From Nocardioides szechwanensis (GTDB lineage: Bacteria > Actinomycetota > Actinomycetes > Propionibacteriales > Nocardioidaceae), in contig NZ_FNIC01000013.1 of assembly GCF_900103935.1 (NCBI RefSeq), forward strand, positions 1 to 63,356: DNA of 63,356 bases, written 5' to 3'. Within the stretch, counting starts at the first letter, position 1, and every line of letters starts with the position of its first letter. Position numbers and translations under genes: made by a program. The notes under the pieces were generated by a model, which saw nothing but the letters and a program-made list of their open reading frames with translations, had not been told where the DNA came from and did no database searches. Shown here one piece after another: positions 15,699 through 22,566 of the stretch.

Positions 15699-15704
15699 TA
15701 CCGT
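15699..15704 (+). promoter_or_regulatory. Leaderless -10 (TACCGT) of the 15,712 gene
   Basis: TACCGT is followed by 7 nt and the ATG at 15712, with no ribosome binding site. It supports the ATG over the in-frame GTG 24 bp upstream. Confidence 0.45.
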
Positions 15705-15711
15705 CTCCCCA

Positions 15712-16746
15712 ATGCCCCCCAGCGCCTCGCGACCTGCGCCGACCGCCCAGCAGCTGCTCGACCTTCAGGTGGCCTACCACCTGGAGCGGCTGGCGGGCGA
15801 CCAGCTCGCCGCCACGGTGACCCGGCTGGCCGACGACCTGTTCACGGCCGCCGGACGGCACCAGGTCGAGGACCTCGTCGACCGCGAGGCGATCAAGGCC
15901 GTGGTCGGCCGGGCGCTCGCGACCGTGCCGGGCAGTGCCGCGGTGAGCGGCATCGTCGAGCTCGCCACGACGGTCGTGTACGACGGCCCGGACGAGCGCT
16001 ACCGGCTCGGGGAGCTGATCGAGCGCGAGCGGGTCGAGGTGCTCCTCGACGAGCTGCTGGCGCTCAACCCCGTCCTCGAGCGCGGCCTCGAGCGACTGAC
16101 CGACACCCCGCTGGTCGGCACCATGGCGTCGCGCTTCATGGGCCGCATCGTCGGCGAGGTGCTCCAGGCCAACAAGGCGGTCGCCGACAAGGTGCCGGGG
16201 CTGGGCTCGCTGATGTCGTTCGGGACCAACGCCGCGTCGAAGGTGATGGGCGCGGCCGACCGGCAGTTCGAGGGCCTGATCGGCGACACCGTCGGCAAGG
16301 GCGGGACCTTCGCCGTACGCCGCCTCAACCGCATCATCATCGAGACCCTCCAGGACCCCACGACCCGCGAGGCCGTGCTTCAGGTCTGGGACCTGGTCTC
16401 CGAGGCGCAGGTCGCCGGACTGAGCGACCACGTGACCCGCGACGAGATCACCGGCGTCATCGACGCCGTGCACGAGGTGGTCGTGACCACCGTCGGCACC
16501 GAGCACGCCGCCCGTCTCGGGGAGGCGATCGTCGACGGGTTCTTCGACCGGTTCGGCGGCTACACCCCGACCGAGCTGCTCAACGAGCTCGACCTCGCCC
16601 GCGACGACCTGGTCGCCGACCTGGTGCGGATCGCGCCCGGCGTCGTCGCCGCGCTGGAGGAGTCCGGCGACCTGGAGCGGCTGCTGCGCGACCAGCTCGA
16701 GCCGTTCTTCGCCTCGGCCGCGGTCCGGGACCTGCTCGACGCTTGA
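15712..16746 (+). CDS. Conserved actinobacterial protein of unknown function, mostly alpha-helical
   Basis: 344 residues, not recognised. It has no signal peptide or clear transmembrane helix. The sequence is mostly amphipathic helices with repeated VEDLVDREAIKAVVGRAL, RVEVLLDELLALNP and LARDDLVADLVRIAPGVVAALEESGD-like segments, plus a central Gly/Ser-rich stretch (LGSLMSFGTNAASKVMGAADRQ) that might meet membrane or nucleotide. The start is set by TACCGT seven bases upstream. Its stop codon overlaps the -35 of the merR promoter. Function unknown. Confidence 0.7.
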   Translation: MPPSASRPAPTAQQLLDLQVAYHLERLAGDQLAATVTRLADDLFTAAGRHQVEDLVDREAIKAVVGRALATVPGSAAVSGIVELATTVVYDGPDERYRLGELIERERVEVLLDELLALNPVLERGLERLTDTPLVGTMASRFMGRIVGEVLQANKAVADKVPGLGSLMSFGTNAASKVMGAADRQFEGLIGDTVGKGGTFAVRRLNRIIIETLQDPTTREAVLQVWDLVSEAQVAGLSDHVTRDEITGVIDAVHEVVVTTVGTEHAARLGEAIVDGFFDRFGGYTPTELLNELDLARDDLVADLVRIAPGVVAALEESGDLERLLRDQLEPFFASAAVRDLLDA

Positions 16747-16773
16747 CTTGGAGCGCACTCCAGGTCGGACACT
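16743..16773 (+). promoter_or_regulatory. MerR-type operator-promoter upstream of merR
   Basis: A -35-like TTGACT (16743-16748) is followed at once by the dyad TGGAGCGCACTCCA (16749-16762), then GACACT (16768-16773) 19 bp from the -35. The long spacer with a dyad inside is the hallmark of MerR-family promoters. The gene's ATG lies 7 nt past the -10, so the transcript would be leaderless. Autoregulation is inferred. Confidence 0.7.
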
Positions 16774-16780
16774 GGGGCGC

Positions 16781-17188
16781 ATGCCGCCCGTTCCCGGTCT
16801 GACCATCGCCGAGGCCGCCGCCCACACGGGGCTCTCGGCCGACACGCTGCGCTATTACGAGCGCGGTGAGCTCCTGCTGCAACCCGTCGGCCGATCCGCC
16901 ACGGGTCACCGGCGCTACGCCGAGGGCGACCTGCGCTGGATCCAGATGGTGACCAGGCTTCGGGCCACCGGCATGCCGATCCGCGACGTACGCCGCTATG
17001 CCGCACTGGTGCGCGCCGGCGACGGCAACGAGACCGAGCGCCTCGAGCTGCTCCAGAGCCACCGACGCACGGTGCTCCAGCAGCTCGCCGAGGTGCAGGA
17101 GCACCTGGGGGCGATCGACGCCAAGATCGGCATCTACACCGACGCCGTGGAGCACCGGCTTGACCTGGAGCGCGCTCCAGGGGTTTGA
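16781..17188 (+). CDS. MerR-family transcriptional regulator
   Basis: 135 residues. The N-terminal winged helix-turn-helix is canonical (LTIAEAAAHTGLSADTLRYYERGELL, then GHRRYAEGDLRWIQMVTRLRATGMPI). A long coiled-coil dimerisation helix follows (about 85-130). No Cys pair for metal sensing is present, so it probably senses an organic or electrophilic signal, like MerR proteins paired with oxidoreductases. Matching dyads lie upstream of this gene and inside its last codons, just ahead of the aldo-keto reductase. Confidence 0.92.
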   Translation: MPPVPGLTIAEAAAHTGLSADTLRYYERGELLLQPVGRSATGHRRYAEGDLRWIQMVTRLRATGMPIRDVRRYAALVRAGDGNETERLELLQSHRRTVLQQLAEVQEHLGAIDAKIGIYTDAVEHRLDLERAPGV

Positions 17189-17190
17189 GT
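17160..17190 (+). promoter_or_regulatory. MerR-type operator-promoter of the aldo-keto reductase gene
   Basis: TTGACC (17160-17165) adjoins the perfect dyad CTGGAGCGCGCTCCAG (17165-17180). A candidate -10, TTGAGT (17185-17190), lies 19 bp from the -35. The whole site is inside the last codons of merR. The ATG at 17198 follows 7 nt later. The dyad core equals that upstream of merR except for one base pair. Confidence 0.75.
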
Positions 17191-17197
17191 GGGTGAC

Positions 17198-18202
17198 ATG
17201 ACGATCTCACGACGCACCCTCGGCACCACCTCCCCGCTCGACGTCTCCGCCCTCGGCCTCGGCTGCATGGGCATGTCGGAGTTCTACGGACCCACCGACG
17301 ACACCGTCGAGGCGGGAGGCATCGCGACCATCCACCGCGCGCTCGACCTGGGCGTGACCTTCCTGGACACCGCGGACATGTACGGCCCCTTCACCAACGA
17401 GCGGCTCGTCGGCAAGGCCCTCGCCGGCCGCCGCGACGAGGTCCAGCTGGCCACGAAGTTCGGCAACGAGCGCGGCGAGGACGGCAGCCGGCTCGGGATC
17501 AACGGGCGACCGGAGTACGTCCGGTCCGCGTGCGACGCCTCCCTCCAGCGGCTCGGCGTCGACCACCTCGACCTCTACTACCAGCACCGCGTCGACCAGA
17601 GCGTGCCGATCGAGGAGACCGTCGGCGCCATGAAGGAGCTGGTCGTGGCCGGCAAGGTGCGCCACCTCGGCCTGTCCGAGGCCTCGGCCGCCAACATCCG
17701 CCGGGCCCACGCCGTCCACCCGATCACGGCCCTCCAGACGGAGTACTCCCTGTTCACCCGCGACCTCGAGGACCAGATCCTCCCGACGATCCGCGAGCTC
17801 GGCATCGGCCTGGTCCCCTACTCCCCGCTGGGCCGCGGCCTGCTCACGGGCGCGATCACGTCGTCGGACACGCTGGCCGACGGCGACTCACGCCGCACCG
17901 GCTACTTCCCGCGCTTCCAGGGCGAGGCGCTCGACGCCAACCTCGCGCTCGTCGAGCGGGTCCGCGCGATCGCCGAGTCCAAGGGCTGCACCCCCGGCCA
18001 GCTGGCGCTGGCCTGGGTGCTCGCGCAGGGGGACGACGTCGTACCGATCCCGGGCACGAAGCGGGTGACCCACCTCGAGGAGAACGTCGGCGCCGCCGCC
18101 GTCACCCTGACCGAGGACGACCTGCGCTCGCTCGGTGCCGCGGTCCCGCGCGACGCGGTGGTGGGCGCGCGCTACGGCGACATGAGCCACATCGACTCCT
18201 GA
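17198..18202 (+). CDS. Aldo/keto reductase (AKR13/YghZ-like)
   Basis: 334 residues, a complete AKR TIM barrel. The catalytic tetrad is visible: Asp57 and Tyr62 (FLDTADMYG), Lys87 (LATKFGNE) and His130 (YYQHRVD). It reduces aldehydes or ketones with NADPH; the substrate is unknown. The ATG at 17198 is preferred over the GTG at 17189 because the latter overlaps the -10 of the MerR-type promoter. Likely induced by the adjacent MerR regulator, which suggests a detoxification role. Confidence 0.9.
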   Translation: MTISRRTLGTTSPLDVSALGLGCMGMSEFYGPTDDTVEAGGIATIHRALDLGVTFLDTADMYGPFTNERLVGKALAGRRDEVQLATKFGNERGEDGSRLGINGRPEYVRSACDASLQRLGVDHLDLYYQHRVDQSVPIEETVGAMKELVVAGKVRHLGLSEASAANIRRAHAVHPITALQTEYSLFTRDLEDQILPTIRELGIGLVPYSPLGRGLLTGAITSSDTLADGDSRRTGYFPRFQGEALDANLALVERVRAIAESKGCTPGQLALAWVLAQGDDVVPIPGTKRVTHLEENVGAAAVTLTEDDLRSLGAAVPRDAVVGARYGDMSHIDS

Positions 18203-18218
18203 CGGCTCAGGTGACGGC

Positions 18219-18653
18219 TCAGGGCGCGGCGAGCCTCCGGCGCAGCCCGGCGACGCAGCTGGCCATCATCCGGTCGTGGTTCCAGCGCAGCAGCGGACCT
18301 CCGACGTACGACGCCAGAGCGAGCAGGCCCGACACGCTCACCGTCTGCTCGAACCGCATCAGGGTGCCGCCCTCGACGGGCTCGAGCCGCCAGCGCACGG
18401 TCCCGTCGAGGTCGCCGCTGACCTCCACCTCGAGCACCGGGCCGGTGCGGGACCGGGCGTGCAGCACCAGGTCGAGCGTGTAGGGCAGCGTCGAGCGGCA
18501 CAGCACCCGCGCGTCGTCCGGCCCGAGGCTGACGACGGCGACGACCTGGGGCCACCAGTCGGGGTAGTGCTCGAGGTCGACCACCACGTCGCGGACGGCG
18601 TCGGGAGGTGCGGCGACGGTCCACTCGCCACCGAACTCGTGGACCGCCCTCAC
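18219..18653 (-). CDS. SRPBCC/polyketide-cyclase-like small protein
   Basis: 144 residues with the START/SRPBCC layout: GEWTVAAPPDAVRDVVVDLEHYPDWWPQVV at the start, a central beta-sheet with GTVRWRLEPVEGGTLMRFEQTV, and a long C-terminal helix WNHDRMMASCVAGLRRRL. These form a hydrophobic ligand cavity; the ligand is unknown. The GTG start overlaps the stop of the HEAT-repeat gene by 4 bp, so the two are coupled. Confidence 0.8.
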   Translation of the reverse strand: MRAVHEFGGEWTVAAPPDAVRDVVVDLEHYPDWWPQVVAVVSLGPDDARVLCRSTLPYTLDLVLHARSRTGPVLEVEVSGDLDGTVRWRLEPVEGGTLMRFEQTVSVSGLLALASYVGGPLLRWNHDRMMASCVAGLRRRLAAP

Positions 18654-19219
18654 GGGATCGGCTCGAGATCGAGGCGCATGGCCAGGCGTTCGAGCGCCCG
18701 CGCGGCGGCCCGGCGCACGTCGGCGTGCTCGTCGTCCAGCCGCTCACGGACCACCTCGACGTGCTCGGTGTCGCCCACTGCGCCCAGCGCCCGCATCGCG
18801 TGGGTCCGGACCCGTGGGAGCTCGTGCGTGGCCAGCCGAGCGGCTCCGTCGCCCGCGCCACCGACCTCGTGACGGGCCGCGACCTTCAGGCACATCTCGG
18901 CCGGGCGCCAGTCGACGTCGCCGAGACCGGCCACGACGGCGTCCGAGGCCAGGTCGTCCCAGACATGCAGGAGCCCCCGGGCGCCCCAGGCGCGCACCCA
19001 CAGGTCAGGCCACGTGTCCGGGTCGCGGGTGGCGTCGCCGTCGGCGAACGTGTGGCCCGTCAGGTAGGGCAGGACGAGCAGGTGCTCCCCGCGATCGGCT
19101 CCGCCGAGCAGGTCGGTGCAGACCGCGACGAACGGCGCTCCCCCGAGGTGTTCAACGAGCTCCCGCACCAGGACCGGGATGGGCGCCTCCAGGTCGCGCG
19201 GGGGCGGCAGACGGCTCAC
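18650..19219 (-). CDS. HEAT-repeat protein
   Basis: 189 residues of alpha-helical hairpins. WRPAEMCLKVAARHEVGGAGDGAARL, PRVRTHAMRALGAVGDTEHVEVVRERL and DDEHADVRRAAARALERLAMRL read as two to three HEAT repeats in the C-terminal half. The N-terminal half, with GLLHVWDDLASDAVVAGL, probably forms more degenerate repeats. It is a protein-interaction scaffold of unknown partner, with no catalytic motif. GTG start, with TAGCGT 7 nt upstream sharing its TA with the divergent promoter of the phosphomutase. Confidence 0.75.
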   Translation of the reverse strand: MSRLPPPRDLEAPIPVLVRELVEHLGGAPFVAVCTDLLGGADRGEHLLVLPYLTGHTFADGDATRDPDTWPDLWVRAWGARGLLHVWDDLASDAVVAGLGDVDWRPAEMCLKVAARHEVGGAGDGAARLATHELPRVRTHAMRALGAVGDTEHVEVVRERLDDEHADVRRAAARALERLAMRLDLEPIP

Positions 19220-19226
19220 GGCGCTA

Positions 19227-19236
19227 ACGCTACGGT
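19227..19236. promoter_or_regulatory. Symmetric bidirectional -10 between HEAT gene and phosphomutase gene
   Basis: ACGCTACGGT reads as TACGGT on the plus strand (19231-19236, 6 nt before the ATG at 19243) and TAGCGT on the minus strand (19232-19227, 7 nt before the GTG at 19219). The two elements share the central TA, so only one orientation can be used at a time. Confidence 0.5.
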
Positions 19237-19242
19237 GCGGCT

Positions 19243-20898
19243 ATGACGTCCGACCTCACCTCGCTCCTCGACCGCGCCCGGGCCTGGGCCGCCGAGGACC
19301 CCGACGACGCGACCCGGGCCGAGCTCGAGCAGCTCGTCGCGCGAGTCGAGACCGGACCCGCCCCCGAGGACGTGGCAGACCTGGCAGACCGCTTCGACGG
19401 CACCCTGGAGTTCGGCACGGCCGGGCTGCGCGGCGCCCTCGGCGCCGGCCCCAACCGGATGAACCGGGTCGTCGTGCTGCGCGCCGCGGCCGGCCTCGCG
19501 GCGTACCTCCGTGAGCAGGGCACCGTGGGCCCCGTCGTGATCGGCTACGACGCCCGCCACAACTCCGACGTCTTCGCCCGCGACACGGCCGCGGTGATGA
19601 CCGGCGCCGGGATGCCCGCCCGGCTGCTGCCACGGCCGCTGCCGACGCCGCTGCTGGCGTTCGCGATCCGCGAGCTCGGCTGCGTGGCCGGGGTGATGGT
19701 GACCGCGAGCCACAACCCGCCGCAGGACAACGGCTACAAGGTCTACCTCGGTGACGGTAGCCAGATCGTTCCGCCGGCCGATGCCGGGATCGCCGCCCAC
19801 ATCGCGGCCGTCGGCGCGCTCGCCGACATCCCGCGCGGGCCGGCCGGCAAGGTGCTCACCGAGGACATCATCGACCGCTACCTCGACACGGTCGCCGACC
19901 TCGCGGTCGACGGCCCGCGCGACCTCGACATCGTCTACACGCCGCTACACGGCGTCGGCGGCACGTCGGTGGTGCAGGTGCTCGAGACGGCCGGCTTCGG
20001 CCAGCCCCGCGTGGTCGCGCAGCAGGAGCAGCCCGACCCCGACTTCCCGACGGTCTCCTTCCCCAACCCCGAGGAGCCGGGGGCGATGGACCTCGCCATG
20101 GAGCTCGCCGCCCGCCACGGCGTCGACCTGGTCGTCGCCAACGACCCCGACGCCGACCGCTGCGCCGCGGCCGTCCCGAGCATCCACGGCTGGCGGATGC
20201 TGCGCGGCGACGAGGTCGGCGCGCTGCTCGCCCATCACCTTTTGCGCACCGGCAAGCAGGGCACCTACGCCACATCCATCGTGTCGTCCTCGCTGCTCGG
20301 CAAGATGGCGGCGGCCTCCGGCCAGCCCTACGCCGAGACGCTCACCGGCTTCAAGTGGATCGGCCGGGTCGAGGGTCTCGCGTTCGGCTACGAGGAGGCC
20401 CTGGGCTACTGCGTCGACCCCGAGCACGTGCGCGACAAGGACGGCGTCTCGGCGCTGCTGCTGCTCTGCGAGATCGCGGCGCTCGCCAAGGCCGAGGGCC
20501 GGGGTCTCCCCGACCTGCTCGACGACATCGCCCGCGAGTTCGGGTTGCACGCGACCGACCAGGTGTCGGTGCGCGTGCAGGACCTCGCCCAGATCGGTAC
20601 GGCGATGGCGCGCCTGCGATCGACCCCGCCCACCGAGCTCGGCGGCCTCGCGGTGCTGGCTGTCGACGACCTGGCGCTGGGCTCCGCCACGCTCCCGCCC
20701 ACCGAGGGGCTGCGCTACACGCTCGCCGAGGGCGCCCGGGTCATCGTGCGCCCGAGCGGCACCGAGCCCAAGATCAAGTGTTACCTCGAGGTGGTCGTGC
20801 CCGTGCAGCCCGACGACGGGGTCGAGGCCGCGCGGATCTCCGCCGCGGGGCGGCTCGACGCGCTGGGCGCCGGGATCAAGGCCGCCGCCGGCATCTGA
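19243..20898 (+). CDS. pmmB: Phosphoglucomutase/phosphomannomutase family protein, PGM2/PmmB-like (probable phosphopentomutase)
   Basis: 551 residues, alpha-D-phosphohexomutase superfamily. FGTAGLRGALGAGPNRMN is at the start and the phosphoserine loop is in VTASHNPPQDNGYKVYLGDGSQI. The metal loop DPDADRCAAA, the sugar loop GDEVGALLAHHL and the phosphate-binding RPSGTEPKIK are all present. The TASHNP-x-x-DNGYKVY form resembles human PGM2, which favours pentose phosphates. With purine nucleoside phosphorylase, DeoA and DeoC nearby and no DeoB-type gene in the window, it may convert (deoxy)ribose-1-phosphate to the 5-phosphate. The start is fixed by TACGGT six bases upstream. Confidence 0.88.
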   Translation: MTSDLTSLLDRARAWAAEDPDDATRAELEQLVARVETGPAPEDVADLADRFDGTLEFGTAGLRGALGAGPNRMNRVVVLRAAAGLAAYLREQGTVGPVVIGYDARHNSDVFARDTAAVMTGAGMPARLLPRPLPTPLLAFAIRELGCVAGVMVTASHNPPQDNGYKVYLGDGSQIVPPADAGIAAHIAAVGALADIPRGPAGKVLTEDIIDRYLDTVADLAVDGPRDLDIVYTPLHGVGGTSVVQVLETAGFGQPRVVAQQEQPDPDFPTVSFPNPEEPGAMDLAMELAARHGVDLVVANDPDADRCAAAVPSIHGWRMLRGDEVGALLAHHLLRTGKQGTYATSIVSSSLLGKMAAASGQPYAETLTGFKWIGRVEGLAFGYEEALGYCVDPEHVRDKDGVSALLLLCEIAALAKAEGRGLPDLLDDIAREFGLHATDQVSVRVQDLAQIGTAMARLRSTPPTELGGLAVLAVDDLALGSATLPPTEGLRYTLAEGARVIVRPSGTEPKIKCYLEVVVPVQPDDGVEAARISAAGRLDALGAGIKAAAGI

Positions 20899-20901
20899 GG
20901 G

Positions 20902-21519
20902 TCAGACGAGGATCGTGACCACGAGGGCGACGGTCAGCACCACCAGGGCGACGATCTCGGGCCAGGCCGGCTGACGTCGTACCTCCTGGGCGAGGGCGAG
21001 CTGCTCGGCCGAGCCGGCGCGGATGCCGCGGGCGGCCCGCTCGTCCTCCATCCGTTGGCGGATCCGCTGCTCGGCGAAGTCGGCGAAGTCGACGGTGGTC
21101 CGCGCGTCGGCGGGCTTGCTGCGCAGCCGGCCGGCCACCGCGCCCGAGCCGAACGCGGGACGCCCGCGCAGCTGACGGCGCGACTTGCCCAGCGCCGGGC
21201 ACAGGAACCGCCTGTCACCGGCACGTACGGCGAGCAGCTGGCGCACCGCCAGCTCCTCGATCGCGGCCAGCGGGATCAGGTCGGTCCCGAGCATGTTGCG
21301 CAGCTCGAGGTGCTCGCCCACCAGGGACACCCGCGGGCGCAGCACCGCCGCCCACACCAGCACTCCCCCGAGGGCGGCGAACGCGATCACCCAGTCGGCG
21401 AACCCCAGGTCGGGGTCGGCCAGGCCGAAACCGACCACGCAGACGGCGAGCAGGAGCCCCACCACGCCCATCACACGACCGCTGGTCGGCGCGAACCGCT
21501 CCGGCTGCTCGTCGCTCAC
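20902..21519 (-). CDS. PH-domain-like membrane protein
   Basis: 205 residues from GTG 21519, chosen for the GAGGAG ribosome binding site. Two hydrophobic helices near the N-terminus (VMGVVGLLLAVCVVGFGL and WVIAFAALGGVLVWAAVL) precede RPRVSLVGEHLELRNMLGTDLIPLAAIEELAVR, typical of the bacterial PH (bPH_6-like) domain. One more helix lies at the extreme C-terminus (EIVALVVLTVALVVTILV). It is convergent with the phosphomutase, with stops 3 bp apart. Function unknown. Confidence 0.75.
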   Translation of the reverse strand: MSDEQPERFAPTSGRVMGVVGLLLAVCVVGFGLADPDLGFADWVIAFAALGGVLVWAAVLRPRVSLVGEHLELRNMLGTDLIPLAAIEELAVRQLLAVRAGDRRFLCPALGKSRRQLRGRPAFGSGAVAGRLRSKPADARTTVDFADFAEQRIRQRMEDERAARGIRAGSAEQLALAQEVRRQPAWPEIVALVVLTVALVVTILV

Positions 21520-21560
21520 ACTGTCTCCTCGTCGGTTGCTGCCTCGCTGCCCGCCAACCC

Positions 21561-21566
21561 TATGCT
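21561..21566 (+). promoter_or_regulatory. Leaderless -10 (TATGCT) of deoC
   Basis: TATGCT is followed by six G residues and the ATG of deoC at 21573. The G6 run resembles a ribosome binding site but is too close to work as one, so leaderless initiation is more likely. Confidence 0.5.
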
Positions 21567-21572
21567 GGGGGG

Positions 21573-22562
21573 ATGCCTCCAACCCCCGCCGCCGCGACCT
21601 CTCAGGGTCCGGCCTGGGACTTCTCCGACGTCACGCACTCGGATGCCTCCCTGCGCCGCTTCCTGCACGGACTTCCCGGGGTCGACCAGGTCGGCGCCGA
21701 CGCGCGCGCCGCCTCCCTGGGCACCCGGTCGATCAAAACGACGGCCAAGGCCTACGCCCTCGACCTCGCCATTCGGATGGTCGACCTGACCACCCTCGAG
21801 GGCCAGGACACCCACGGCAAGGTCCGCGCGCTCGCCGCCAAGGCGATGCGCCCCGACCCCGCCGACCCGACCTGCCCCGCGACCGCCGCGGTCTGCGTCT
21901 ACCCCGACATGGTGGCGACGGCCAAGGACGTCCTCGGCGACAGCGGTGTCAACGTCGCCGCCGTGGCCACGGCGTTCCCGAGCGGCCGCGCCGCGCTCGA
22001 CATCAAGCTCGCTGACACGCGTGACGCGGTCGAGGCCGGCGCCGACGAGATCGACATGGTCATCGACCGGGGTGCGTTCCTCTCCGGGCGCTACCTCCAG
22101 GTCTTCGAGGAGATCGTCGCGGTCAAGGAGGCCTGCGCCCGACCGGATGGGCAGAGCGCACACCTCAAGGTGATCTTCGAGACCGGTGAGCTCCAGACCT
22201 ACGACAACGTCCGCCGGGTCAGTTGGCTGGGCATGATGGCCGGCGCCCACTTCATCAAGACCTCCACCGGCAAGGTGCAGCCGGCAGCCACGCTGCCGGT
22301 GACGATGGTGATGCTCCAGGCGGTCCGCGACTTCCGCGAGGCCACCGGCCAGATGGTCGGCGTCAAGCCCGCCGGCGGCATCCGCACCAGCAAGGACGCC
22401 ATCAAGTACCTCGTGGTGGTCAACGAGGTGGCCGGCCCCGACTGGCTCGACCCCGACTGGTTCCGCTTCGGAGCCTCCACGCTGCTCAACGAGCTCCTGA
22501 TGCAGCGCACCAAGATGACGACCGGGCGCTACTCCGGTCCCGACTACTTCACGTTGGACTGA
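21573..22562 (+). CDS. deoC: Deoxyribose-phosphate aldolase (long, eukaryote-like form)
   Basis: 329 residues, longer than the roughly 220-250 of many bacterial DeoC proteins and closer to the animal DERA form. It splits 2-deoxyribose-5-phosphate into glyceraldehyde-3-phosphate and acetaldehyde. The Schiff-base lysine is Lys229 in HFIKTSTGK, the second lysine is in GVKPAGGIRT, and the catalytic Asp is in GADEIDMVIDRG. It ends 4 bp before an aldehyde dehydrogenase that can remove the acetaldehyde. Confidence 0.93.
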   Translation: MPPTPAAATSQGPAWDFSDVTHSDASLRRFLHGLPGVDQVGADARAASLGTRSIKTTAKAYALDLAIRMVDLTTLEGQDTHGKVRALAAKAMRPDPADPTCPATAAVCVYPDMVATAKDVLGDSGVNVAAVATAFPSGRAALDIKLADTRDAVEAGADEIDMVIDRGAFLSGRYLQVFEEIVAVKEACARPDGQSAHLKVIFETGELQTYDNVRRVSWLGMMAGAHFIKTSTGKVQPAATLPVTMVMLQAVRDFREATGQMVGVKPAGGIRTSKDAIKYLVVVNEVAGPDWLDPDWFRFGASTLLNELLMQRTKMTTGRYSGPDYFTLD

Positions 22563-22566
22563 TCCC

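Noticed and set aside
12925..16845. A 1306-codon open frame on the minus strand spanning hmuT through the 15,712 gene
   Set aside because: Only its last part is real (hmuT from 14091). The upstream extension is antisense to hmuO, the SDR and the 15,712 gene, with the Asp/Arg/Gly-rich composition typical of shadow frames in GC-rich DNA.
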